DNA of 64,000 bases from Arachis hypogaea (taxonomy: Eukaryota; Streptophyta; Magnoliopsida; Fabales; Fabaceae), in NCBI RefSeq assembly GCF_003086295.3, contig NC_092051.1:22067940-22131939 (forward strand). Reading direction: 5' to 3'. This document shows positions 23,271 to 36,128 of this stretch, in pieces. Position numbers and translations under genes: made by a program. Under the pieces are notes generated by a model that was given only the letters and a program-made list of their open reading frames with translations, was not told the DNA's origin and made no database searches. Positions within the stretch are counted from its first letter, which is position 1; every line of letters starts with the position of its first letter.

Positions 23271-24912
23271 TGGTGCACGAAATTGTGATCATCAACAATG
23301 GCGCCAAAGGACTTGGAGCTCTCAAAAGTGAATCACACTTTGTCACAATTCCGCACAACTAACCAGCAAGTGCACTGGGTCGTCCAAGTAATACCTTACG
23401 TGAGTAAGGGTCGATCCCACGGAGACTGTCGGCTTGAAGCAAGCTATGGTCACTTTGTAAATCTCAGTTAGGTGAATTCAGATGGTGATGGAGAATTGAT
23501 AATTAAAAGATAAATAAAACATAAACTAAAGATAGAGATACTTATGTAATTCTTTGGTTGGAATTTCAGATAAGCGTATGAAGATGCTTTGTTCCTCCTG
23601 AACCTCTGCTTTCCTATTGCCTTCTTCCAATCATTCATACTCCTTTCCATGGCAAGCTTTATGTTGGGCATCACCGTTGTCAATGGCTACTTCCCGTCCT
23701 CTCAGTGAAAATGTTCTACGCACGCTGTCACCGCACGGCTAATCATCTGTCGGTTCTCGATCATGTTGGAATAGGATCCATTGATCCTTTTGCGTCTGTC
23801 ACACGCCCAACAATCGCGAGTTTGAAGCTCGTCACAGTCATCCCTTCCCAGATCCTACTCAGAATACCACAGACAAGGTTTAGACGTTTCGGATCTCAGG
23901 AATGGCCGCCAATAATTTTAGCCTATACCACAAAGGTTCTAATCTTAGATTAGAAACCCAAGAGATACACATTCAAGCTTGTTTGCATGTAGAAGGGAAG
24001 TGGTTGTCAGTCACGCGTTCATAGGTGAGAATGGTGATGAGTGTCACATGATCATCACATTCATCATGTTCTTGGGTGCAAATGAATATCTTGGAGAAGA
24101 AATAGACTTGAGTTGAATAGAAAAACAATAGTACTTGTATAAATTCATGAAGAACAGCAGAGCTCCACACATTAATCTATGGTGTGTAGAAACTCCACCG
24201 TTGAAAATACAAAAGTGATAATGGTGTAAGCATGGCCGAATGGCCAGCCTCCAAGGTCTAGGGACTAAACGTCCAAAGATCTCCCCCAAATACAATAGCA
24301 AAAGGTTCTATTTATAGAGAACTAGTAGCCTAGGGTTACAGAAATATGTAATTAATGCAGAAATCTTCTTCCGGGCCCACTTGGTGTGTGCTTGGACTAA
24401 GCATTGAAGCTTCCATGTGTAGAGACTTTTTTTGGAGTTAAACGCCAGCTTTTGTGCCAGTTTGGGCGTTTAACTCCAGCTTTTGTTCCAGTTCTGGCGT
24501 TAAACGTCAGAATTCTTGAGCTGACTTGGAGCGCCTATTTGAGCCATCAAATCTCGGACAAAGTATGTACTATTATATATTTCTGGAAAGCCCATGATGT
24601 CTACTTTCCAATGCAATTGAGAGCGTGCCAATTGGACTTTTGTAACTCCAGAAAATCCACTTTGAGTGAAGGGAGGTCAGAATCTAACAGCATCTGCAGT
24701 CCTTTTTCAGCCTCTGAATCAGATTTTTGCTCAGGTCCCTCAATTTCAGCCAGAAAATACATGAAATCACAGAAAAATACACAAACTCATAGTAAAGTCC
24801 AGAAAAGTAAATTTTAAATAAAAACTAATAAAAATATAATAAAAACTAATTAAAATATACTAAAAACATACTAAAAATAATGCCAAAAAGCATATAAATT
24901 ATCCGCTCATCA
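23271..24912 (-). repeat. Element A 5' LTR
   Basis: 1642 bases, TGGTGCACG...CTCATCA, followed by the CCGGC target copy at 24913-24917. A TATATAATA box at 24571-24579 (minus) is the best promoter candidate. Two palindrome units lie at about 24435-24515, one decayed (AACGTCAG). No gap relative to the 3' LTR; differences are mostly transitions. Confidence 0.92.
24571..24579 (-). promoter_or_regulatory. TATA box in element A 5' LTR
   Basis: TATATAATA on the minus strand, in a context (AGTCCATACTTTG-like sequence just downstream) conserved in the LTRs of A and B. Predicted to drive the element's genomic RNA. Confidence 0.5.
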
Positions 24913-26437
24913 CCGGCCTTATTGAGTACCTTGGCCTTCCAGAGGCTAAGTTTCCCCTCTACTTTGTCTATTATTGGCTTCCACGTCTTAACCATCCTTG
25001 GGTTTGCTCCTAGCGAGATGCCCAGATATTTAACCGGAAGAGTGGCTTGCTTACAGCCCAACACACTACACATACGTTGTACCCACTACTCATCACAGTT
25101 AATAGGAATCAAGCTTGATTTATCAAATTTAATACTTAAACCTGACATCAACTCAAAGCAGCGAAGTAGCCTTCTGTAATTTTTGATCGTCTCTTCCTCA
25201 GGAAGGCAGAATAAAACAGTGTCATCTGCAAACTGAAGATACGACAACTCAATATGATCTATCCCAACCAACAATGGCGATATGCGACCGTTTCTCACAA
25301 CCTCTCCAATTATCCTATGTAGGACATCAACAACAAGTACAAACAAAAATAGGGACAGCGGATCACCTTGTCGCAGGCCCTTTTCCATCTTGAACGGCTT
25401 GGATGGCGAACCATTTATCAATACTGACATAGAGCACGTACTGACACACTCCATAACCCATCCCCTCCATCTTCGTCTAGAACCCATCTTCTGCAATACA
25501 AGGTCTACAAAACTCCACTTATCTCTGTCATACGCTTTCTAGAAGTCTAGTTTTATTATTGCCGCTTCTTTCTTCCCCTGTTTGATCCACTGAATCGTTT
25601 CGCACGCGATAAGGGCCCCGTCATGAATCTTCCGACCCTTGACAAACGCACTCTGCGTCTCGCCTACTAACCCTGGCATAATATGTCTCATTCTCCTAAC
25701 CAGCATCTTCGATATTACCTTATACACACACCCCACCATGCTAATCGGACGCAGATCTTTGATTTCCTTAGCACCAGTAAACTTGGGGGCCAGTGCCACC
25801 CAAGTGACATTAGCATCTGGCGGCAACCTAGAAGATTGGAAAAAGCCCAGTACCGTTGCCAAAAACTCCGAGCCAATTTCATTCCAACACTTCTTTATGA
25901 AATTTATGTTGTAGTCGTCACTTCCTGGAGCCTTGGAAGATTTACAATCCCACAATGCCTCTCTAACCTCCTCAAGGGACGGTAGCACCTCTAATGCCAA
26001 AGCATCCTCCTCGCTAATCCTTTCCACCAGACCATCTCTGAAGCCCACCATAGGAGACCTCTCTTGATGATATAAGCCCTTATAAAATTCCCTGATGGCA
26101 ATCTTAATCCTAGCCTAATTCCTTATCAATCTTCCATTAATAACCAGAGTATCAATCCTATTATTTATCCTTCTCGCAGAAGCTAAGTGGAAATATCTCG
26201 TGTTTTTATCCATGTCCCTCGCATGCCTCGACCTTGACATCTGCTTCCAATTTAGTTCTTTTCTCACATACTATTTCTCGCAATAAGTAACTAGAGCCTT
26301 CCTTCTTGCTTCCACTGTCCCATCATAACTCCCATTACCGACCGTGTCATCAATCTTCTTAATCTCTTCCTCAAACTTCATAATTTTCTTGTCCATATCA
26401 CCAAAGTTGTCTCTATGCCATCTTCCCAAAGGAACCG
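24913..26437 (-). pseudogene. LINE ORF2 reverse transcriptase segment
   Basis: Reading from 26437: a linker with HARDMDKNTRYFH, then LEEVREALWDCKSSKAPGSD and DLRPISMVGCVYKVISKML, GLRQGDPLSLFLFVLVVDVL and the catalytic FADD (25232-25221), followed by LPVKYLGISLGANPR. This is the plant L1 reverse transcriptase in its normal motif order. In-frame TAG codons at the KLDF*KAYD and INCDE*WV positions look like CAG to TAG changes; others fall at about 26110 and 26270. The frame ends at the CCGGC duplication where A inserted and resumes at 14806. Confidence 0.9.
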
Positions 26438-28138
26438 TGGTACGCGAAATCGTGATTACACTTTAACTATGTAAAATTCATTGCTCTTTCTTTCCCTGGC
26501 AATGGCACCAAAAACATGATGCCAAGACCATGGTTCACAACTCCGTGTAACTGACCAGCAAGTGCACTGGGTCGTCCAAGTAATAAACCTTACGTGAGTA
26601 AGGGTCGATCCCACGGAGATTGTTGGTATGAAGCAAGCTGTGGTCACCTTGTAAATCTCAGTCAGGCGGATATAAAATGGATATGGAGTTTTCGAATATA
26701 ATTAATAAATAAACAGAAATTAAAGGATAGAAACACTTATGTAATTCATTGGTGAGAATTTCAGATAAGCGTATAGAGATGCTTTCGTTCCTCTGAATCT
26801 CTGCTTTTCTGCTATCTTCATCCAATCAGTCTTACTCCTTTCCATGGCTAGCTTTATGCAAGGGCATCACCGTTGTCAGTGGCTACATCCCCTCCTCTCA
26901 GTGAAAATGGTCAACGCACCCTGTCACGGCACGGCTATTCATCTGTCGGTTCTCGATCATGCTGGAATAGGATTCACCCTCCTTTTGCGTCTGTCACTAA
27001 CGCCCAGCACTCGCGAGTTTGAAGCTCGTCACAGTCATTCAATCATTGAATCCTACTCGGAATACCACAGACAAGGTTTAGACTTTCCGGATTCTCTTGA
27101 ATGCCGCCATCATTCTAGCTTACACCACGAAGATTCTGATTAAGAGATCTAAGAGACACTCATTCAATCGAAAGTAGAACGGAAGTGGTTGTCAGGCACG
27201 CGTTCATGGGGAATGATGATGATTGTCACATTCATCACATTCAGGTTGAAGTGCGAATGAATATCTTAGAAGCAGAATAAGTTGAATTGAATAGAAAACA
27301 GTAGTACTTTGCATTAATCTTTGAGGAACAGCAGAGCTCCACACCTTAATCTATGGAGTGTAGAAACTCTACCGTTGAAAATACATAAGTGAAAGGTCCA
27401 GGCATGGCCGAGAGGCCAGCCCCTCTGATCTAAGAACCAGGCATCCAAAGATGATTCCAAAGATTCAAAGATTCAAAGATTCAAAGATTCAAAGATGTCT
27501 AATACAATAGTAAAAGGTCCTATTTATAATAAACTAGCTACTAGGGTTTACATGAGTAAGTAATTGATGCATAAATTCACTTCCGAGGCCCACTTGGTGT
27601 GTTCTTGGGCTGAGCTTGAGTGTTGCACGTGTAGAGGTCCTTCTTGGAGTTGAACGCCACCTTTTGTGCCAGTTTGGGCGTTGAACTCTGGTTTTGGATC
27701 CTTTTCTGGCGTTGGACGCCAGAATTGGGCAGAGAGCTGGCGTTAAACGCTAGTTTGCATCGTCTATTCTTGGCCAAAGTATGGACTATTATATATTTCT
27801 GGAAATCCCTGGATGTCTACTTTCCAACGCAATTGGAAGCGCGCCATTTTGAGTTCTGTAGCTCCAGAAAATCCATTTTGAGTGCAGGGAGGTCAGAATC
27901 CAACACAATCAGCAGTCCTTCTTCAACCTCTGAATCTGATTTTTGCTCAAGTCCCTCAATTTCAGTCAGAAAATACCTGAAATCACAGAAAAACACACAA
28001 ACTCATAGTAAAGTCCAGAAATGTGAATTTAACATAAAAACTAATGAAAACATCCCTAAAAGTAACTAAATTCTACTAAAAACATACTAAAAACAATGCC
28101 AAAAAGTGTATAAATTATCCGCTCATCACAACACCAAA
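26438..28138 (-). repeat. Element B 3' LTR
   Basis: TGGTACGCG...CGCTCATCA, 1701 bases. Longer than its partner through an expanded CAAAGATT run (about 27451-27497) and a segment near 27855-27885 that the other LTR has lost. Palindrome-type units with GTTGAACTC/GTTGGACGCC variants lie at about 27648-27755. Confidence 0.9.
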
Positions 28139-29274
28139 CTTAAATTGTTGCTTGTCCCCAAGCAACCAAAAATCAAATAGGATAAAAAGAAGAGAATATA
28201 CTATAAATTCCAAACTATCAATGAAACATAGCTCCAATCAAATGAGCGGGACTTATAGCTTTTTGCCTCTTGAATAGTTTTGGCATCTCACTTTATCCAT
28301 TGAGGTTCAGAATGATTGGCTTCTATAGGAACTCAGAGTTCAGATAGTGTTATTGATTCTCCTAGTTCAGTATGATTATTCTTGAACACAGCTTCTTTAT
28401 GAGTCTTGACCGTGGCCCTAAGCACTTTGTTTTCTAGTATTACCACCGGATACATAAATGCCACAGACACATAATTGGGTGAACCTTTTTAGATTGTGAC
28501 TCAGCTTTGCTAAAGTCCCCAATTAGAGGTGTCCAGGGTTCTTAAGCACACTCTTTTTTTGCTTTGGACCTTGACTTTAACCGCTCAGTCTCAAGTTTTC
28601 ACTTGACACCTACACGCCACAAGCACATGGTTAGAGACAGCTTGGTTTAGCCGCTTAGACCAGGATTTTATTCCTTTAGGCCCTCCTATCCACTGATGCT
28701 CAAAGCCTTGGGATCCTTTTTAATTGCCCTTGCCTTTTGGTTTTAAGGGTTATTGGCTTTTTGCTCTTGCCTCTTGGTTTTAAGAGCTTTTGGCTTTTTC
28801 TGCTTGCTTTTTCTTTTTCCTTTTATTTTTTTTTCGCCTATTTTTTTTTCTGCAAGCTTTGTTCTTTACTGCTTTTTCTTGCTTCAAGAATCATTTTTAT
28901 GATTTTTTAGATTATCAAATAACATGTCTCCTAGTCATCATTCTTTCAAGAGCCAACATATTTAACATTCATAAACAACAACTTCAAAAGACATATGCAC
29001 TGTTCAAGCATACATTCAGAAAACAAGAAGCATTGTCACCACATCAATATAATTAAGCTAAGTTCAAGGATAAATTCAAAACTCATGTACTTCTTGTTCT
29101 TTTGAATTAAAACATTTTTTATTTAAGAGAGGTGATGGATTCATAGGACATTCATAACTTTAAGACAAAGTTACTAACTACTAATGATCATGTAATGAAG
29201 ACACAAACACAGATAAGCACTTAACATAGAGAAAACGGAAAACAGAGAAAATAAGAACAAGGAATGAATCCACC
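28139..29274 (-). other. Element B 3' non-coding region
   Basis: Counterpart of 16449-17533 in A, closely similar throughout. AAGTTTGGTGTTG abuts the LTR at 28151-28139. No coding sequence. Confidence 0.7.
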
Positions 29275-29552
29275 TTAGTGATGATGGCGTTTCCTTCTTG
29301 AGGAACCAATGATGTCCTTGAGCTCTTCTATGTCTCTTCCTTGCCTTTATTGCTCCTCCTTCATTGCTTTTGGATCTTCTCTGATTTCATGAAGGATGAT
29401 GGAGTGCTCTTGATGTTCCACCCTTAATTGCTTGCTCCATCCTTTTCTTAGTGATGGACTTTAGAGATGAATCTTTCCATCTCCCATGGCTCAGAGGTGA
29501 AAGCACTTGCCTTCCCTTTCCTCTTTGAGGTTTCTCTGGCCTTAGGTGTCAT
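29275..29552 (-). pseudogene. Element B ORF3 remnant
   Basis: ATG at 29552 (MTPKARETSKRKGKA) aligns with the start of A's ORF3 at 18692. Two deletions relative to A remove most of the protein: one joins the N-terminal 30 residues to the segment matching A around 17860, removing the whole central domain; the other removes about 140 bases of the coiled-coil part near 29428. What remains cannot make the domain. Confidence 0.6.
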
Positions 29553-29884
29553 TAATGGTTATGGAAAAACAAAAAGCTTATGCTTTTACCACACCAAACT
29601 TAGAATGTTGCTTGCCCTCGAGTAAAAGAAGAAAGAATAGAAGAAGAAGATGAAGATATGGAGGAGATGGAAGGATGTGTGTATGGATGTGAGTGGTGAA
29701 TGGAAAACAGAAGGGATGACCATGAATGGAGAGAGAGAGGGTGAGGTGGGTGGGGATCCTGTGGGATTCACAGATCCTGAGATGATCCTGTGGTGTCCAC
29801 AGATCTTGAGGTGATCCTGTGGTGTCCACAGATCCGGAGGTGTCAAGGATTTACATCACTGCACCCATTAGGCATGTAAAATGC

Positions 29885-30078
29885 CCTTGCACACAACTCT
29901 GGGAGTTTAGCGCCAGGTTGGTGCCCATTTTGGGCGTTCAACGCCCATTTGTTGGCCATTTCTGGCGTTGAACGCCAGAACCATGCCTGTTCTGGGCGTT
30001 CAGCGCCCAAATACTGCCCATTTTGGGCGTTCAGCGCCAGAACCATGCTCTGTTCTGGCGTTGAACGCCAGACAGATG
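29885..30078. repeat. Palindrome array, element B internal
   Basis: Six units of the GGCGTTCAACGCC / CTGGCGTTGAACGCCAG type at about 30-base spacing, at the same place as A's 19194-19359 array but with a central CA/GA/AG variation rather than AA. Confidence 0.88.
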
Positions 30079-30276
30079 CTCCTCCAGGGTGTGATTTTTC
30101 TTCTGCTGTTTTTGATTCCATTTTTAATTTTTTTGTTTATTTTGTGACTCCACATGATCATGAACCTATAAAGACATATAACTAAGAAAAATATAGTTAG
30201 ATAAATAAAAATTGGGTTGCCTCCCAACAAGCGCTTCTTTAATGTCAATAGCTTGACAGTGGGCTCTCATGGAGCC

Positions 30277-32597
30277 TCACAGATGTTCAGAGCATTGTTG
30301 AAACTCTCCAACACCAAACTTAGCGTTTGGATATGGGAGTTCAACACCAAACTTAGAGTTTGGTTGTGGCCTCCCAACACCAAACTTAGAGTTTGACTGT
30401 GGGGGCTCTGGTTGACTTTGTTTTGAGAGAAGCTTTTTATGCTTCCTCTCTATGTTGACAGAAGGATGACCTTGAGTTGTAAACACAAGGGAGTCCCCAT
30501 TCAATTGAAGGACTAATTCACCTCTGTCAACATCAATCACAACTCTTGCTGTGGCTAGGAAAGGTCTTCCTAGGATGATGGATTCATCCTCTTCCTTTCC
30601 AAGACTATGAAATCAGTAGGGATGTAAAGGCCTTCAACCTTTACTAACACATCCTCTACTTGTCCATAAGCCTGTTTTCTTGAGTTATCTGCCATCTCTA
30701 AGGAGAATTTAGCAGCTTGCACCTCATAGATTCCCAGTTTCTCCATTACAGAGAGGGGCATGAGGTTTATTCCTGAACCAAGGTCACACAGAGCCTTAAA
30801 GATCATGGTGCCTATGGTACAAGGTATTAAGAACTTTCCAGGATCCTGTTTCTTCTGAGGCAATGTCAGTTGATCCAGATCACTTAGTTCATTGGTGAAC
30901 AAGGGAGGTTCATCTTCCCAAGTTTCAATGCCAAATAGTTTGGCATTCAGCTTCATGATTGCACCAAGGAACTTGGCAGTTTGCTCTTCAGTAACATCCT
31001 CATTCTCTTCAGAAGAGGAATACTCATCAGAGCTCATGAATGGCATAAGGAGGTTTAACGGAATCTCTATGGTCTCTAGATGAGCCTCAGAGCCCTTTGG
31101 TTCCTCAGAGGGAAGCTCCTTATTGATCACTGGACGTCCCAGGAGGTCTTCCTCCTTGGGATTCACGTCCTCCTCTCCCTCTTTGGGTTCGGCCATTTTG
31201 GTTATGTCAATGGCCTTGCACTCTCCTTTTGGATTCTCTTCTGTATTGCTTGGGAGAGTACTAGGAGGGATTTCAGTGATCCTTTTACTCAGCTGGCCCA
31301 CTTGTGCTTCCAAATTTCTAATGGAAGACCTTGTTTCATTCATGAAACTTACAGTGGCCTTAGATAGATCAGAGACTAAGTTTGCTAAATTAGAGGTATT
31401 TTGTTCAGAGTTCTCTGTCTGTTGCTGAGTGGATGATAGAAAAGGTTTACCATTGTTAAACCTATTTCTTCCACCATTATTAAAGCCTTGTTGAGGCTTT
31501 TGATCCTTCCATGAGAAATTTGGATGATTTCTCCATGTTGAGTTATAGGTGTTTCCATAAGGTTCACCTAAGTAATTTACCTCTGCTATTGCAGGGTTCT
31601 CAGGATCTTAGGCTTCTTCTTCAGAAGATGCCTCTTGAGTACTGTTGGATGCAGCTTGCATTCCATTCAGACTCTGAGAGATCATATTGACTTGCTGAGT
31701 CAATATTTTATTCTGAGCCAATATGGCATTCAGAGTATCAATCTCAAGAACTCCCTTCTTCATAGACGTCCCATTATTCACAGGATTCCTTTCAGAAGTG
31801 TACATGAACTGGTTATTTGCAACCATGTCAATGAGTTCTTGAGCTTCTGCAGGCGTTTTCTTTAGGTGAATGGATCCACCTGCAGAGGTATCCAATGACA
31901 TCTTAGATAACTCAGACAGACCATCATAGAATATATTCAGGATGGTCTATTCTGAAAGCATGTCAGAAGGACACTTTTTGGTCAGTCCTTTGTATCTCTC
32001 CCAAGCTTCATAGAGGGATTCACCTTCTTTCTGTCTGAAGGTCTGAACGTCCACTCTAATCTTACTAAGCTTTTGAGGAGGAAAGAACTTGGCTAAGAAA
32101 GCCTTGACCAGCTTATCCCATGAGTTCAGGCTATCCTTAGGTTGAGAATCCAACCAGAGTCTAGCTCTGTCTCTTACAGCAAAAGGGAAAAGCATGAGCC
32201 TGTAGACTTCAGGATCTACTCCATTAGTCTTTACAGTATCACAGATCTACAAGAATTTAGTTAAGAACTGAAAAGGATCTTCAGATGGAAGCCCATGAAA
32301 CTTGCAGTTCTACTGCATCAGAGAAACTAGCTGAGGTTTCAGCTCAAAATTGTTTGCTCCAATGGCAGGAATGGAGATGCTTCTTCCATGTAAATTAAAA
32401 TTTGGTGCAATAAAGTCACCAAGCATTCTCCTTGCATTGTTGTTGGGTTCGGCTGCCATCTCCTTTACTTGTTCGAAATTTTCAATCAAGTTGTCTCTGG
32501 ATTGTTGTAATTTAGCTTCTCTTAGTTTTCTCTTCAGAGTCCTTTCAGGTTCTGGATCAGCTTCAACAAGAATGCCTTTTTCCTTGTTCCTGCTCAT
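30277..32597 (-). pseudogene. Element B gag-protease
   Basis: Starts MSRNKEKGILVEADPEPERT at 32597. Gag has MLFPFAVRDRARLWLDSQPK and AFLAKFFPPQKLSKIRVDV; protease has CDLGSGINLMPLSVMEKL and continues in a shifted frame after about 30570 with IDVDRGELVLQLNGDSLVF. In-frame stops occur at about 32310, 32250, 31945 and 31606; the break near 30570 is a frameshift. The protease tail is extended by repeats of PQSNSKFGV-type peptide (30400-30310), which encode three copies of the AAGTTTGGTGTTG motif. Confidence 0.87.
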
Positions 32598-34454
32598 AAG
32601 AAAGAGAAGAAAACAAGAAAAGAAGAGGAATCCTCTATGTCACAGTAAAGAGGTTCCTTATTGTTAGTAGAAGAAAAGAAGAGAAAAAATCTGAACTCAG
32701 AGAGAGAGAGAGAGCTCGGATTTTTTATGGGTGAGGAAGAGATGTTAGTAGATGAATAAATAAGAAGAAGGAGATGAGAGGAGGGAAATTTCGAAAATAA
32801 TTTTTGAAAAAAGAGTTAGTGATTTTTGAAAATAGTTTTTGAAAAAGGTTAGTAGTTTTTTTTTTCGAAAATTCAAAATAAAAATAAAATAATTAGTTAA
32901 TTAAAAAGAAATTTTGAAAAAGAGGGAAGATATTTTTGAAAATTAGAGAGAGAGAGAGAGAGAGAGTTAGTTAGGTAGTTTTGAAAAAGATAAGAAACAA
33001 ACAAAAAGTTAGTTAGTTAGTTGAAACAAATTTTGAAAATCAATTTTGAAAAGATAAGAAGATAAGAAGTTAGAAAAGATATTTTGAAAATCAAATTTTT
33101 GAAAAAGATAAGAAGATATTTTTGAAAAGATATGATTGAAGTTGGTTTTGAAAAAGATTTGATTTTTAAAATCACAATTAATGACTTGATTCACAAGAAA
33201 TCACAAGATATGATTCTAGAACTTAAAGTTTGAAGCTTTCTTAACAAGTAAGTAACAAACTTGAAATTTTTGAATCAAAACATTAATTGTTATTGTTATT
33301 TTCGAAAATTTGATATAAAAATAAGAAAAAGATTTTTGAAAAATATTTTTAAAATTTTCAAAAATAACTAAGAAAAATGAAAAAGATTTGATTTTTGAAA
33401 AAGATAGGATTTTTAAAATGAAAATTTGATTTGACTCATAAAAACAACTAGATTTTAAAAAATTTTGAAAAAGTCAAATCTAATTTTCGAATTTATGAGA
33501 GAGAAAAAGGGAAAGATATTTTATTTTTTGAATTTTTATGATGAGAGAGAAAAACAAGAAAAATGATGCAATGCATGAAAGTTATGGATCAAAACAATGA
33601 ATGCATGCAAGAATGCTATGAATGTCAAGATGAACACCAAGAACACTATGAATGTCAAGATGAACACCAAGAACATATTTTTGAAAAATTTATATGCAAA
33701 GAAAACATGTAAGACACCAATCTTAGAAATCTTTCATGTTTAGACTCTATGAATGCAAAAATGCACATGTAAAACAACAAAAGATGCAAAACAAGAAAAC
33801 ATCAAGATCAAACAAGAAGACTTACCAAGAACAACTTGAAGATCATGAAGAACACTATGAATGCATGAATTTTCGAAAAATGCAAGATGCATATGCAATT
33901 GACACCAAACTTATAACATGACACATGACTCAAACAAGAAACACAAAAATATTTTTGATTTTCTAATTTTTTTTTGGATTTTTTCGAAAATTTTTGTGAA
34001 AAATGAAAATAAGGATTCCAAAATCTTTAATATGAATTCCAGGAATCTTGCATTCTTAGTCTAAAGCTTCGGTCCAGGAATTAGACATGGCTCACTAGCC
34101 AGCCAAGCTTTCAATGAAAGCTCCGGTCCAAAACACTAGACATGGCCAATGGCCAGCCAAGCTTCAGAAAGATATCAGAATATACTGCTCATTACTTATC
34201 AAAGTAACTTGCCTCTATGCTGATGGTTTGGAAGCCTCAGTCCAAGAATTTAGACATGGCTTTACAGCCAGCCAGGCTTCACATGCTTCGTGAAACACTA
34301 GAATTCATTCTTAAAAATTTTGAATAAAATTTTTTTCGAAAACAGGTGAGAAAATTTTGAAATATTTTTGAAAAATTTTTAAAAAAAGAAAACGAAAAGA
34401 GAGTTACCTAATCTGAGCAACAAGATGAACCGTCAGTTGTCCAAACTCAAACAA
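32598..34454 (-). other. Element B 5' leader
   Basis: About 1.86 kb, AT/GA-rich, with GA runs near 32700-32716 and 32946-32968. Near the primer site it holds three copies (about 34066-34108, 34120-34160, 34230-34283) of a unit AAGCYTCGGTCCA...GACATGGC...AGCCAGCC, of which A has one. A second small tandem repeat (AACACTATGAATGTCAAGATG) is at about 33615-33690. The A-type palindrome array is absent. Confidence 0.75.
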
Positions 34455-34472
34455 TCCCCGGCAACGGCGCCA
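34455..34472 (-). other. Element B primer-binding site (tRNA-Asp type, perfect)
   Basis: Minus strand TGGCGCCGTTGCCGGGGA, identical to the Athila tRNA-Asp primer site, six bases from the LTR at 34479. Confidence 0.92.
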
Positions 34473-34478
34473 AAAACT

Positions 34479-36128
34479 TGGTACGCGGAATCGTGATTAC
34501 ACTTTAACTATGTAAAATTCACTGCTCTTTCTTTCCCTGGCAATGGCACCAAAAACATGATGCCAAGACCATGGTTCACAACTCCGTGTAACTGACCAGC
34601 AAGTGCACTGGGTCGTCCAAGTAATAAACCTTACGTGAGTAAGGGTCGATCCCACGGAGATTGTTGGTATGAAGCAAGCTGTGGTCACCTTGTAAATCTC
34701 AGTCAGGCGGATATAAAATGGATATGGAGTTTTCGAATATAATTAATAAATAAACAGAAATTAAAGGATAGAAACACTTATGTAATTCATTGGTGAGAAT
34801 TTCAGATAAGCGTATAGAGATGCTTTCGTTCCTCTGAATCTCTGCTTTCCTGCTATCTTCATCCAATCAGTCTTACTCCTTTCCATGGCTGGCTGGCTTT
34901 ATGCAAGGGCATCACCGTTGTCAGTGGCTACATCCCCTCCTCTCAGTGAAAATGGTCAACGCACCCTGTCACGGCACGGCTATTCATCTGTCGGTTCTCG
35001 ATCATGCTGGAATAGGATTCACCCTCCTTTTGCGTCTGTCACTAACGCCCAGCACTCGCGAGTTTGAAGCTCGTCACAGTCATTCAATCATTGAATCCTA
35101 CTCGGAATACCACAGACAAGGTTTAGACTTTCCGGATTCTCTTGAATGCCGCCATCATTCTAGCTTACACCACGAAGATTCTGATTAAGAGATCTAAGAG
35201 ACACTCATTCAATCGAAAGTAGAACGGAAGTGGTTGTCAGGCACGCGTTCATGGGGAATGATGATGATTGTCACATTCATCACATTCAGGTTGAAGTGTG
35301 AATGAATATCTTAGAAGCGGAATAAGTTGAATTGAATAGAAAACAGTAGTACTTTGCATTAATCTTTGAGGAACAGCAGAGCTCCACACCTTAATCTATG
35401 GAGTGTAGAAACTCTACCGTTGAAAATACATAAGTGAAAGGTCCAGGCACGGCCGAGAGGCCAGCCCCTCTGATCTAAGAACCAGGCGTCCAAAGATGAT
35501 TCCAAAGATTCAAAGATTCAAAGATGTCTAAAACAATAGTAAAAGGTCCTATTTATAATAAACTAGCTACTAGGGTTTACATGAGTAAGTAATTGATGCA
35601 TAAATTCACTTCCGGGGCCCACTTGGTGTGTGCTTGGGCTGAGCTTGAGTGTTACACGTGTAGAGGTCCTTCTTGGAGTTGAATGCCACCTTTTGTGCCA
35701 GTTTGGGCGTTGAACTCTGGTTTTGGATCCTTTTCTGGCGCTGGACACCAGAATTGGGCAGAGAGCTGGCGTTGAATGCCAGTTTGCGTCGTCTATTCTT
35801 GGCCAAAGTATGGACTATTATATATTGCTGGAAAGCCCTGGATGTCTACTTTCCAACGCAATTGGAAGCGCGCCATTTTGAGTGTAGGGAGGTCAGAATC
35901 CAACAGCATCAGCAGTCCTTCTTCAACCTCTGAATCTGATTTTTGCTCAAGTCCCTCAATTTCAGTCAGAAAATACCTGAAATCACAGAAAAATACACAA
36001 ACTCATAGTAAAGTCTAGAAATGTGAATTTAACATAAAAACTAATGAAAACATCCCTAAAAGTAACTAAATTCTACTAAAAACATACTAAAAACAATGCC
36101 AAAAAGCGTATAAATTATCCGCTCATCA
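34479..36128 (-). repeat. Element B 5' LTR
   Basis: TGGTACGCG...CGCTCATCA, 1650 bases, followed by the AACCG target copy. A TATATAATA box lies at 35817-35825 (minus). It carries a 4-base GGCT expansion near 34890 and a deletion near 35881 relative to the other LTR. Confidence 0.9.

Larger units (their letters stand above)
14807..24912 (-). mobile_element. LTR retrotransposon A: non-autonomous Athila-type, gag-protease-ORF3
   Basis: A 10.1 kb minus-strand element with two 1642-base LTRs, TG...CA ends and a perfect CCGGC target duplication, inserted into LINE ORF2. Order in element sense: 5' LTR, tRNA-Asp primer site, 1.4 kb leader with a palindrome array, gag-protease, a second palindrome array, ORF3, conserved 3' non-coding region, 3' LTR. 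Reverse transcriptase, RNase H and integrase are absent; the protease is followed directly by the short block (19513-19550) that in element C follows integrase. By-eye comparison of the first 750 LTR bases shows about 19 differences, mostly C/T transitions. Confidence 0.92.
26438..36128 (-). mobile_element. LTR retrotransposon B: non-autonomous Athila-type, relative of A
   Basis: A 9.7 kb minus-strand element with LTRs of 1701 and 1650 bases and a perfect AACCG target duplication (26433-26437 and 36129-36133), inserted between the LINE endonuclease and reverse transcriptase segments. Same gene order as A and the same lack of reverse transcriptase, RNase H and integrase; the protease is joined to the same post-pol block at 30211-30250. 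Its LTR is only partly similar to that of A. ORF3 is reduced by internal deletions. By eye its LTRs differ by roughly 1-2% plus indels. Confidence 0.92.
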
